Assembly: GCA_902464645.1 (NCBI GenBank)
Contig: CABQKL010000103.1
Location: forward strand, 1 to 6,082
Length of the DNA stretch: 6,082 bases
Source of the DNA: an uncultured Collinsella sp.
GTDB taxonomy: Bacteria > Actinomycetota > Coriobacteriia > Coriobacteriales > Coriobacteriaceae
Direction: 5' to 3'
In this document: positions 1-5,198 of the stretch, piece by piece
Position numbering within the stretch: the first letter of the stretch is position 1
How the letters are laid out: each line of letters starts with the position of its first letter
Notes under the pieces: generated by a model
Databases searched by the model: none
What the model was told of the DNA's origin: nothing
What the model saw: only the letters and a program-made list of their open reading frames with translations
Translations under genes and position numbers: made by a program

Positions 1-12
1 CGATTCCTCGTG

Positions 13-18
13 TATACT
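13..18 (+). promoter_or_regulatory. Candidate -10 box for the serine tRNA genes
   Basis: The hexamer TATACT matches the bacterial -10 consensus at five of six positions and is preceded by TG. It would place the start of transcription near position 25, about 10 bases before the mature 5' end of the first tRNA. Any -35 box would lie at or beyond the left edge of the window and cannot be judged. Confidence 0.5.
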
Positions 19-34
19 GACTTTCGCATTTAAC

Positions 35-125
35 GGAGAGTTGTCCGAGTGGCCGAAGGAGCACGATTGGAAATCGTGTAGGCGTCAAAAGCGTCTCCAG
101 GGTTCAAATCCCTGACTCTCCGCCA
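35..125 (+). tRNA. tRNA-Ser(GGA), CCA end encoded
   Basis: This is a complete 91-nt class II tRNA. The acceptor arm pairs GGAGAGT (35-41) with ACTCTCC (115-121), followed by discriminator G122 and an encoded CCA (123-125). The anticodon stem CACGA/TCGTG (62-66, 74-78) encloses a seven-base loop with anticodon GGA at 69-71, which reads UCC and UCU serine codons. A long variable arm (about 79-97) is typical of serine tRNA. The T arm is CAGGG/CCCTG (98-102, 110-114) around the loop TTCAAAT. Serine identity rests on the anticodon plus the long variable arm. The gene is followed by its own hairpin terminator and then by a second tRNA-Ser. Confidence 0.97.
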
Positions 126-133
126 GTTAATTC

Positions 134-164
134 CAAAGCAGGCCTTAGTGCCTGCTTTGTTTTT
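134..164 (+). terminator. Intrinsic terminator between the two tRNA-Ser genes
   Basis: A perfect 10-bp stem (134-143 with 150-159, arms CAAAGCAGGC and GCCTGCTTTG) with a six-base loop is followed by five T residues (160-164). It starts 9 bases after the CCA end of tRNA-Ser(GGA) and ends 9 bases before the next tRNA. Transcripts from the upstream promoter should therefore mostly stop here, unless read-through feeds the second tRNA. Confidence 0.85.
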
Positions 165-173
165 ACCCCACGC

Positions 174-264
174 GGAGGGGTGGCAGAGTGGTTGAATGCG
201 GCGGTCTCGAAAACCGTTTGGCCTGTATAAGGTCACGAGGGTTCGAATCCCTCCTCCTCCGCCA
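174..264 (+). tRNA. tRNA-Ser(CGA), CCA end encoded
   Basis: This is a complete 91-nt class II tRNA. The acceptor arm pairs GGAGGGG (174-180) with CTCCTCC (254-260), with one G-U wobble, then discriminator G261 and encoded CCA 262-264. The anticodon stem GCGGT/ACCGT (201-205, 213-217) has a G-U outer pair. Its loop carries anticodon CGA at 208-210, which reads the serine codon UCG, a common codon in a GC-rich genome. The variable arm (about 218-236) is long. The T arm is GAGGG/CCCTC (237-241, 249-253) around TTCGAAT. Its last 25 bases before the final A (239-263) recur in inverted orientation at 329-353. No clear promoter lies in the short gap after the preceding terminator. Confidence 0.97.
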
Positions 265-276
265 TTTAGATTGAGG

Positions 277-307
277 AAGCTCCCAGTATTGGGGGCTTTT
301 TTGTTTT
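277..307 (+). terminator. Intrinsic terminator after tRNA-Ser(CGA)
   Basis: The arms AAGCTCCCA (277-285) and TGGGGGCTT (290-298) form a 9-bp stem with one G-U pair and a four-base loop. A T-rich tract follows through 307. It begins 12 bases past the tRNA CCA end and closes the tRNA transcription unit. Confidence 0.85.
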
Positions 308-328
308 GAGTCCCTAACAAGCAAATAC

Positions 329-353
329 GGCGGAGGAGGAGGGATTCGAACCC
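329..353 (-). repeat. Inverted copy of the tRNA-Ser(CGA) 3' end
   Basis: These 25 bases are an exact reverse complement of positions 239-263, covering the T loop, the 3' strand of the T stem, the 3' acceptor strand, discriminator G and the first two C of CCA. The sequence diverges at both ends. The would-be 5' T-stem strand has a mismatch, and no anticodon arm follows on the - strand, so this is a fragment and not a working tRNA. A + strand transcript of it would be antisense to the 3' half of tRNA-Ser(CGA). It could be a scar of integration at the tRNA, a tRNA-derived end of a small element, or a decayed third tRNA. Confidence 0.8.
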
Positions 354-374
354 GCCAGGGCGCGGAGCATAAAG

Positions 375-402
375 AAAACGCGCTAACGGGCGTTTTTAGC
401 GC
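375..402. terminator. Bidirectional terminator-like hairpin
   Basis: On the + strand AAAACGC (375-381) pairs with GCGTTTT (390-396), ending in a run of five T. On the - strand an alternative stem of GCGCTAA and TTAGCGC (380-386 with 396-402) is followed by GTTTTCTTT. The two stems share bases and exclude each other. It could end transcripts arriving from either side. No gene directly upstream on either strand clearly needs it. Confidence 0.5.
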
Positions 403-406
403 AGCG

Positions 407-426
407 CGATCGGCGCCAGCCGACCG
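407..426. repeat. Small hairpin (GC-rich)
   Basis: CGATCGGC (407-414) pairs with GCCGACCG (419-426) with one mismatch and a four-base loop GCCA. It lies directly after the terminator-like hairpin and before another hairpin, suggesting a multi-stem RNA or a compact palindromic element. Function unknown. Confidence 0.5.
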
Positions 427-431
427 GATAT

Positions 432-452
432 ATTTTGAGCTTCGCTCAAAAT
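432..452. repeat. Small perfect hairpin (9-bp stem, 3-base loop)
   Basis: ATTTTGAGC (432-440) and GCTCAAAAT (444-452) are perfect complements around the loop TTC. No T tract follows on the + strand and only a mixed AT tract on the - strand, so I do not call it a terminator. It is the third consecutive hairpin between the two tRNA-end-like segments. Confidence 0.6.
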
Positions 453-458
453 TTGGAC

Positions 459-476
459 ATCCCTCCTATTCAGCCA
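459..476 (+). repeat. Degenerate tRNA-Ser 3'-end-like segment
   Basis: This segment matches positions 247-264 of tRNA-Ser(CGA) at 15 of 18 bases, in the same orientation as that tRNA. Together with the inverted copy at 329-353 it forms an imperfect terminal inverted repeat (329-345 against 459-475, 14 of 17) around the three hairpins. Eighteen bases is short, so chance resemblance is possible. Confidence 0.35.
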
Positions 477-515
477 CGCCCTCATCGCGTTCAGCATCAA
501 CCCAGATCCCCAAAC

Positions 516-572
516 ATGTACATCACCCTCCAAAAACGATATTTTTCGACATCTTTGGAGGCTGATGTGCAT
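516..572. repeat. Long inverted repeat upstream of the TRIC-like gene
   Basis: The 19-base arms 516-534 and 554-572 are complementary at 17 positions, around a 19-base AT-rich centre. Each arm contains GGAGG (on its own strand) three bases before an ATG, so both strands carry the same ribosome-binding-like signal. On the + strand that ATG (565) opens an 18-codon frame ending at 621. It could be a regulatory hairpin, a protein-binding palindrome or a mobile-element remnant. Confidence 0.65.
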
Positions 573-644
573 ACTTGAAACCTATGACCGCACCCAGTCC
601 CGACCGTTTGCCGAGCAATAGGGTCGCGATCGTCACCGAACATG

Positions 645-650
645 TACTAT
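645..650 (+). promoter_or_regulatory. Weak candidate -10 box for the TRIC-like gene
   Basis: TACTAT is preceded directly by TG, but I see no good -35 box at the usual spacing. If used, transcription would start near 657 and give a roughly 35-base leader containing the AAAGGA ribosome-binding site. This would fit the TTG 692 start. Confidence 0.25.
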
Positions 651-678
651 GTACGGGCATTGTCCAATCCCGTAACTC

Positions 679-684
679 AAAGGA
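679..684 (+). promoter_or_regulatory. Ribosome-binding site that decides the TTG 692 start
   Basis: AAAGGA lies seven bases before TTG 692, which is in frame with the TRIC-like coding region. The alternative starts at 575, 584 and 740 lack a comparably placed purine-rich site. Confidence 0.55.
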
Positions 685-691
685 CCCCATC

Positions 692-1381
692 TTGCCCGTC
701 GTCGCCGCCATAACCGTTACCTCACATGCCTCGGATGCCATGGTCGCTATCCCATTTTGGCTCGAGATGTTCGCCGTTGTCGCTGCATCGATCTCGGGTG
801 TGCTGGTTGCGCGCGAACACAAGCTCGACCTGGTGGGCGCGGTCGCACTCGCGGTAGTCTGCGGTCTGGGCGGCGGTCTTTTGCGCGACATGACACTCCA
901 GGTCGGCAACGTCTACATCCTCAACCAGCCAATGGCGCTGCCGCTCTCCATCGCCACGGCGGCCATCATTTACATCTTCCCGGCAATCGTCGATAAGCCC
1001 GACAAACTCATCCCCCTGCTCGACATCATCTCGGTCGGCATCTATGCGGCAACCGGCGCAGACAAGGCACTGGTCTACGGATTTGCACCCGTCGTTTGCA
1101 TCATGATGGGCTTTTTCACCGCGGTGGGCGGCGGCATGCTGCGCGACGGCTTTATGGGCGTGGTTCCGGGCATTTTCCAACGCACCAACTTTTATGCCAT
1201 CGCGGCCATCGCCGGATCGGCAAGCTATGTGTGTCTCGTTATGAGCGGCATCGTGAGCAATGTCGCCGCGCTGGTCGTATGCGTTGTCGTGACCATGGGT
1301 CTGCGCTGGCTCTCGCTGCGCTTTGACATCAAAAGCCCCACCGAAGAAGACATCGCGCGCTTTTTGCATCGCAAAAAGTAG
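692..1381 (+). CDS. TRIC/UPF0126 family membrane protein (YadS/YicG-like)
   Basis: From TTG 692 this encodes 229 residues, close to the roughly 200-220 usual for the family. The chain is almost entirely hydrophobic, with about seven membrane segments. It has the family's two-fold internal repeat: GGGLLRD at residues 60-66 and GGGMLRD at 146-152, each after a small-residue-rich helix. The first repeat is announced by a FAVVAASISG segment near residue 27. By family knowledge, UPF0126 proteins share the fold of trimeric intracellular cation (TRIC) channels. Pfam also calls the domain a glycine transporter because some members follow glycine riboswitches; no such riboswitch was recognised here. 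Substrate is therefore unresolved. The frame stays open back to 575, but those extra 39 residues are polar and unlike the family. ATG 740 (213 aa) is the alternative start. The next gene follows 106 bases downstream on the same strand, probably under its own promoter. Confidence 0.88.
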   Translation: MPVVAAITVTSHASDAMVAIPFWLEMFAVVAASISGVLVAREHKLDLVGAVALAVVCGLGGGLLRDMTLQVGNVYILNQPMALPLSIATAAIIYIFPAIVDKPDKLIPLLDIISVGIYAATGADKALVYGFAPVVCIMMGFFTAVGGGMLRDGFMGVVPGIFQRTNFYAIAAIAGSASYVCLVMSGIVSNVAALVVCVVVTMGLRWLSLRFDIKSPTEEDIARFLHRKK

Positions 1382-1450
1382 ACAGCGCGGCACGACCCTT
1401 CGAAATGCAACCGAGAGGTTCTTTTAGAGCGCCCGCACGTTGGGTACCCT

Positions 1451-1475
1451 GTTAGATATATGCCGAGTATCTAAC
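1451..1475. promoter_or_regulatory. Palindromic operator candidate over the promoter of the bactofilin-like gene
   Basis: GTTAGATA (1451-1458) and TATCTAAC (1468-1475) are a perfect 8-bp inverted repeat with a nine-base spacer. The left arm overlaps a possible extended -10 element (TG at 1450-1451, then TAGATA at 1453-1458), and the right arm abuts the ribosome-binding site. A dimeric repressor bound here could block transcription. As RNA the same bases could form a hairpin just before the start region. No regulator gene is in the window and the protein family is not identified. Confidence 0.5.
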
Positions 1476-1481
1476 GAAGGA
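1476..1481 (+). promoter_or_regulatory. Ribosome-binding site deciding the ATG 1488 start
   Basis: GAAGGA sits six bases before ATG 1488. The frame is open upstream to a TTG at 1440, but that start would put the palindrome inside the coding region and 16 residues ahead of an otherwise normal signal peptide. ATG 1488 is preferred. Confidence 0.75.
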
Positions 1482-1487
1482 TTCACT

Positions 1488-2633
1488 ATGCCTTGCAACC
1501 TAGAACCGTCGACCAAGCGCCACAAAGCGCAGGCCCATATCGCCCTCCTATTCGCATTGATTGCACTTGCGCTGACCGTACTTCCCACGACGTCGTTCGC
1601 CGGCACAGACACCGCGGGCAACGTACTCGCAACCGAAGCTGACTCAACTCCATCTGGCGCCGAGGGCGACCTGTACTGGGCCGGCCAAAACCTTAACCTA
1701 GACGATGCCTCCATCGGCCGCGATATTATCGCGGCGGGCGACAGCCTATCGATTCGCGACTGCACCGTAGGCGGAGCCGTTCGCCTGGCGGCGCGCACCA
1801 TCGATATCTCCAAAACCGCAATCGATGGCAGCGTGACGGTAGCCGGTCAGCATGTCGTCCTCAACACCGGTAGCACCGCCAACTGTTTTTACGCGATGGG
1901 TGAGACAGTTGCCCTGCGCGGCTCTGCTAAGTCGGCAGCGCTCGCGGGCAGTACGGTAACCATCGACGGCACCGTCGATGGCGATGTCGAGGTCTGGGCC
2001 GACAAACTCATCCTGGGCAAAAACGCCCGCATCACCGGCACCGTGAGCGCGCATGTTTCCGAGGACCCCGAGCGGGCCGAGGGCGCTCAGGTCGGAGCCC
2101 TCAAGATCGACCGTACCGAGAACGAGAACACCTCAACGATTAACGACACCATCGGCGGCATCGTCGCCGCGGCGCTTTCCACCTGCTTTGTCGCGATCCT
2201 CCTCGAGCTCGTCTTTCCGCGCGCGACCGCCAGCGCCGCCGGCATGCTTCGTCAACGACCTACCCCTCTGTGGGTGAGCGGTCTTTTGGGCACGGTGGCC
2301 GCCGTTCCCGCCGTCCTGTTACTCATCATCTCGATTGCAGGTCTGTCACTCGCCGGAGCTCTCATGTGCGCCGTGATCGGTATCGCTCTGGTCTCGGCGG
2401 CGTTTACGGGCACCGCGATCGCACGCATGATCGGACACAGCCAGAACCGCTACGCCATGGCCGCCGTGGGCGGTATCGCCGCGGGCGCACTCACGGCACT
2501 TCCCCTTATGGGCAGCTTTGTCAGCGGCGTAGCCTTCGTCTTTACGCTCGGCTACGTCATCCAGATCATCTGGCGCAACGCCCGCCTCAAGCCGCAGCAG
2601 GCCGCCAATACTCCGGGCCTTCCTTCCGCCTAG
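1488..2633 (+). CDS. Secreted/membrane-anchored bactofilin-like (polymer-forming) protein
   Basis: The 381-residue product starts with a signal peptide: basic residues 10-13, a hydrophobic core at 18-32, and a likely cleavage after SFA at residue 38. Residues about 60-190 are a run of short beta-strand repeats of the kind seen in bactofilins (polymer-forming cytoskeletal proteins), for example GDVEVWADKLILGKNARITG at 165-184. A polar linker (about 191-220) leads to a hydrophobic C-terminal half: a helix at 222-243, a hydrophobic stretch of two or three helices at 261-312, and another of about two helices at 323-362. The tail is short and polar. With a signal peptide, the beta repeats would face outside the membrane, unlike classical cytosolic bactofilins; this is inference from topology. 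A role in envelope organisation or stress is plausible but unproven. No catalytic residues are recognisable. The gene is followed by a palindrome and a terminator. Confidence 0.8.
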   Translation: MPCNLEPSTKRHKAQAHIALLFALIALALTVLPTTSFAGTDTAGNVLATEADSTPSGAEGDLYWAGQNLNLDDASIGRDIIAAGDSLSIRDCTVGGAVRLAARTIDISKTAIDGSVTVAGQHVVLNTGSTANCFYAMGETVALRGSAKSAALAGSTVTIDGTVDGDVEVWADKLILGKNARITGTVSAHVSEDPERAEGAQVGALKIDRTENENTSTINDTIGGIVAAALSTCFVAILLELVFPRATASAAGMLRQRPTPLWVSGLLGTVAAVPAVLLLIISIAGLSLAGALMCAVIGIALVSAAFTGTAIARMIGHSQNRYAMAAVGGIAAGALTALPLMGSFVSGVAFVFTLGYVIQIIWRNARLKPQQAANTPGLPSA

Positions 2634-2639
2634 CCGTCA

Positions 2640-2674
2640 ACCACCACAAAGGGGACAGACACCTTTGCGGTGGT
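2640..2674. repeat. REP-like palindrome
   Basis: A 13-base stem (2640-2652 with 2662-2674) with one mismatch and a nine-base loop lies just after the stop of the bactofilin-like gene. The core AAAGGGGACAGACACCTTTG resembles short interspersed palindromes that I associate with REP-type repeats moved by IS200-like (RAYT) transposases; this is recollection, not a search result. A second weaker stem (GGTGCA 2672-2677 with TGCACC 2695-2700) overlaps its right edge. Confidence 0.5.
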
Positions 2675-2702
2675 GCAGACCAACTCAATCCCTGTGCACC
2701 AA

Positions 2703-2738
2703 AAAGGGCACCGACCGCGATGGTCGGCGCCCTTTCTT
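2703..2738. terminator. Bidirectional terminator between convergent genes
   Basis: AAAGGGC-A-CCGACC (2703-2716) pairs with GGTCGG-C-GCCCTTT (2722-2735), a 13-bp stem with one internal mismatch and a five-base loop. The + strand continues TTTCTT, and the - strand leaves the stem with five T (complement of 2701-2705). It ends the bactofilin-like gene from the left and typA, whose stop is 25 bases to the right, from the other side. Confidence 0.88.
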
Positions 2739-2762
2739 GTTAGTCGCTATAAAGCTCGGCGC

Positions 2763-4601
2763 TTATTTGTTGACCTGACCGGCGCGGACTGCGGCCTTCT
2801 TGCGGTCGGTAGCATTGAGCAGACGCTTGCGCAGGCGGATGTTCTTGGGAGTGATCTCCACCAGCTCGTCGTCGGCGATGTACTCCAGCGCCTCCTCCAG
2901 CGAGAAGGTGCGGGGCGGCACCAGCTGGACGGAGATATCGGAGGTCGAGGAACGCTGGTTGCCCAGGTTCTTGGTACGGGCGATGTTGACGACCATGTCG
3001 CCGGCCTTGCTGCGCTCGCCCACGATCATGCCCTCGTAGCACTCGGTACCCGGCTCAACAAACAGCTGGCCGCGCTCCTGCAGCGTGCCCAGAGCGTAGG
3101 CAACGGCTTTCTCGGTGGTCATGGAGATCATGGCGCCGTTCTGGCGGTTGCCGATCTCGCCGGCATAGGGGCCGTACTCCAGGAAGGTATGGTAGAACAC
3201 GCCCTCGCCGTGAGTGACGTTCATGATGCGGTTCTTAAGACCCATGATGCCGCGGGTCGGGATCTTAAACTCAAGGTGCGTCACGATGCCCGAGGTATCC
3301 ATGCTCGTCATGATACCGCCGGAGGTGCCGAAGACCTCAACGACCTTGCCCGAGTACTCGTCCGGGCACTCGACGACGGCCTGCTCGACGGGCTCCATCT
3401 TGTTGCCGTTCTCGTCCTTCTTAAACAGAACGCGGGGACGACCGACCTGGAACTCAAAGCCCTCGCGGCGCATAGACTCCATCAGGACGGACAGGTGCAG
3501 AATGCCGCGGCCCGAGACCTCGACGCCGCTCTTGTCCTCGAGCTCCTCGATCTTCATGGTCACGTTGTTCTCGGCCTCGTTGAACAGGCGCTCCTTGAGC
3601 TGACGGGCACCCACGATGTCGCCGTCGCGGCCGACGAGCGGGGAGGTCGAAGCCTCAAAGACGATGGACAGGGTCGGCGGGTCGATCTCGATGGGTTCGA
3701 GCTCAACGGGGTTCTCGGGATCGGTGTAGACATCGCCGATATCGGTGCGGTCGATGCCCACGACGGCGGCGATATCACCGGCGCCGACTTCCTGGCACTC
3801 GGTGCGACCCAGGTAGTCGAAAGTAAAGAGCTGCTTGACGGTAGCGGTAGCGCTGGAGCCGTCGTTCTTGACGACCAGGATCTGATCGCCCTGGTGGATG
3901 GCGCCGGAGTACACACGGCCGATACCGATGCGACCAACGAAGTTGGAGTGGTCGATGGTCACACACTGCATGGCCAGCGGGGCGTTCTCGTCAACCTCGG
4001 GCGCGGGCATGTCGTCGATGATCATATCGAGCAGCGGATACATGTCCATGTTGCCGTCGTTGGGGTCAAGGCGGGCAAAGCCATTCATGGCGCTGGCGTA
4101 GACCACGTGCTCCATGGCAAACTCAAGCTGGTCGTCGGTGGCGCCCAGGTCGGCCATCAGGTCCAGGCAGTCGTTGTAGGCCTTCTCGGGGTTGGCGCCC
4201 GGACGGTCGATCTTGTTGATGACGATCATGATCTTGAGGCCGGTGTCGATGGCGTGACGCAGCACGAAGCGGGTCTGGGGCATGGGCCCCTCAAAGGCAT
4301 CGACCAGCAGCAGGGCGCCGTCGGCCATACGCAGCACGCGCTCGACCTCGCCGCCAAAGTCAGCGTGGCCCGGGGTGTCGATGACGTTGATCTTAACGTC
4401 CTTGTACTCGATAGAGATGTTCTTGGCGAGAATCGTAATGCCGCGCTCGCGCTCCTGGTCGTTAGAATCCAGGACGCGGTCCTCGACCTGCTGGTTGGCA
4501 CGGAAGGCGTCCGTGGCACGCAGGAGCTTGTCGACCATCGTCGTCTTGCCGTGGTCGACGTGAGCGATGATGGCGATGTTCCTCAGATTGTCTACGCGCA
4601 T
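2763..4601 (-). CDS. typA: Translational GTPase TypA/BipA
   Basis: The 612-residue product is full length for the family (about 600-615 residues). It is a ribosome-associated GTPase related to EF-G and LepA, acting in the cytoplasm in ribosome biogenesis and adaptation to stress or low temperature. The GTPase domain shows G1 AHVDHGKT (residues 13-20), switch I RGITI (53-57), G3 DTPGH (75-79), G4 NKID (129-132) and a SAM G5 motif in the following stretch. Beta-barrel domain II, the EF-G-like III and V domains and the TypA-specific C-terminal domain follow, with the family's GLKNRIMNVTHGEG stretch and basic tail. The start ATG at 4601 is preceded by AGGGG (complement of 4608-4612) seven bases... 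upstream, and the sequence begins at the usual MRVDNLRNIAIIAHVDHGKT-like N-terminus. The gene converges on the bactofilin-like gene and shares its terminator. Confidence 0.98.
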   Translation of the reverse strand: MRVDNLRNIAIIAHVDHGKTTMVDKLLRATDAFRANQQVEDRVLDSNDQERERGITILAKNISIEYKDVKINVIDTPGHADFGGEVERVLRMADGALLLVDAFEGPMPQTRFVLRHAIDTGLKIMIVINKIDRPGANPEKAYNDCLDLMADLGATDDQLEFAMEHVVYASAMNGFARLDPNDGNMDMYPLLDMIIDDMPAPEVDENAPLAMQCVTIDHSNFVGRIGIGRVYSGAIHQGDQILVVKNDGSSATATVKQLFTFDYLGRTECQEVGAGDIAAVVGIDRTDIGDVYTDPENPVELEPIEIDPPTLSIVFEASTSPLVGRDGDIVGARQLKERLFNEAENNVTMKIEELEDKSGVEVSGRGILHLSVLMESMRREGFEFQVGRPRVLFKKDENGNKMEPVEQAVVECPDEYSGKVVEVFGTSGGIMTSMDTSGIVTHLEFKIPTRGIMGLKNRIMNVTHGEGVFYHTFLEYGPYAGEIGNRQNGAMISMTTEKAVAYALGTLQERGQLFVEPGTECYEGMIVGERSKAGDMVVNIARTKNLGNQRSSTSDISVQLVPPRTFSLEEALEYIADDELVEITPKNIRLRKRLLNATDRKKAAVRAGQVNK

Positions 4602-4620
4602 GTAGTTCCCCTATCTTCTA

Positions 4621-4628
4621 TCTATATA
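4621..4628 (-). promoter_or_regulatory. Candidate -10 region for typA
   Basis: On the - strand the sequence TATATAGA lies about 20 bases before the typA start codon, within the 117-base gap after the preceding gene. Used as a -10 box it would give a very short leader (about 13 bases) that still contains the AGGGG site. No clear -35 box is visible, so the call is tentative. The gap also holds an inverted repeat CCCGCC/GGCGGG (4649-4654, 4671-4676) of unknown role, with no T tract. Confidence 0.3.
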
Positions 4629-4718
4629 CAACCGGCACGCGTATGCGACCCGCCCAGTAACACAACGCTCGGCGGGAATTTTGAGCCTTTTACCGAAAAC
4701 TCGTTTATTTTAGCGATT

Positions 4719-5168
4719 TTAGATAAGAGGGGTTTCCTCGCCTGCAGGTTCAGGGTCGCTCCACATAAAACCATCGCCGGCGCCCACACCTTCGTACAGT
4801 ACATATGCCGAAAAGCCGCTCTCGAGCGTCGTCTCAAAGAAACTCACGAGCAGCGCGTCATGGTAGCCGCCATCAATTTCGACACAACCGGTGTAGCCGA
4901 TGGCGTAACGGGCGATGCGACCCAGGCCCTCGTCCTTAAGGCCCATCTTGTGCTCGGAGATAAAGTTGGTGGCAGCCTCGAGGCATGCCTCCTCGCCGTC
5001 CTCGTCGAGTGCCGCCAGATAGCGGTTGGACGCGGCGTCTTCGATCGCAACGACAACACCGGGGTTCTCACCAGCGGCCAGGTCGTCTAAAAATGCCCCG
5101 ATGAGGTCGCACACCATGGCGTCGAGCTCGGCGGAGACGTTTCCGGCGTCCTGCATATCCTGTGCCAT
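4719..5168 (-). CDS. Acidic protein of unknown function, 149 aa
   Basis: I do not recognise a family. The product is a small, acidic, probably soluble protein without a signal peptide or membrane segment. The first 35 residues look helical (DAMVCDLIGAFLDDLAAGE), followed by alternating strand and helix segments. These include an IEDAASNRYLAALDEDGEEA stretch near 42-61, where the regular pattern VVVAIED-YLAALDEDGEEA suggests a strand-turn-strand. A glycine-rich C-terminal part (IGYTGCVEIDGGYHDALLV, then YVLYEGVGAGDGFMW) ends in an acidic tail. GGAAGG about seven bases upstream on the - strand supports ATG 5168. It lies 30 bases after the two-helix membrane protein and 117 bases before typA, and is probably the last gene of the operon. 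Its coding quality matches the neighbours, so it is likely a real native gene. Confidence 0.8.
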   Translation of the reverse strand: MAQDMQDAGNVSAELDAMVCDLIGAFLDDLAAGENPGVVVAIEDAASNRYLAALDEDGEEACLEAATNFISEHKMGLKDEGLGRIARYAIGYTGCVEIDGGYHDALLVSFFETTLESGFSAYVLYEGVGAGDGFMWSDPEPAGEETPLI

Positions 5169-5198
5169 TTTTAGACCTTCCCATCGAGTCCGGCGTCG

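Larger units (their letters stand above)
310..691. other. Structured intergenic region without a convincing gene
   Basis: About 380 bases separate the tRNA terminator from the best start of the next protein gene. In order it contains an inverted tRNA 3'-end copy (329-353), a bidirectional terminator-like hairpin (375-402), two further hairpins (407-426 and 432-452), and a degenerate tRNA 3' end in the + orientation (459-476). A long inverted repeat (516-572) and a weak promoter candidate (645-650) complete it. The open frame extending the downstream gene back to 575 has no membrane-protein character before about position 692, so I treat it as leader. No glycine-riboswitch core was recognised by eye. 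Confidence 0.7.

Noticed and set aside
30..320. A 96-codon - strand frame across both tRNA genes
   Set aside because: It is translated tRNA sequence; phrases such as GGGIRTLV and RVRDLNPG are well-known spurious products of tRNA-Ser regions.
310..572. CRISPR array or complete mobile element
   Set aside because: There are no regularly spaced direct repeats, and no transposase, integrase or relaxase gene; only short inverted repeats are present.
510..691. Glycine riboswitch upstream of the TRIC/glycine-transporter-like gene
   Set aside because: I looked because the family is sometimes linked to glycine riboswitches, but could not recognise the conserved core in the leader; a covariance-model search would settle it.
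722..1393. A 223-codon - strand frame opposite the TRIC-like gene
   Set aside because: It is rich in His, Asp, Arg and Cys with no family features, while the + strand frame has the clear two-fold GGGxxRD repeat of a known membrane family.
1409..1424. Possible terminator after the TRIC-like gene (AACC/GGTT with a T run)
   Set aside because: The stem is only four base pairs, too weak to call an intrinsic terminator.
4649..4676. Inverted repeat CCCGCC/GGCGGG upstream of typA as a terminator
   Set aside because: The six-base stem has a 16-base loop and no T tract on the - strand, so termination is not supported.
2670..5090. An 806-codon open frame on the + strand antisense to typA and its upstream gene
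   Set aside because: It lies opposite a full-length typA with all GTPase motifs, spans several gene boundaries, and reads as repetitive histidine/valine/aspartate-rich sequence typical of the mirror of GC-rich coding DNA.
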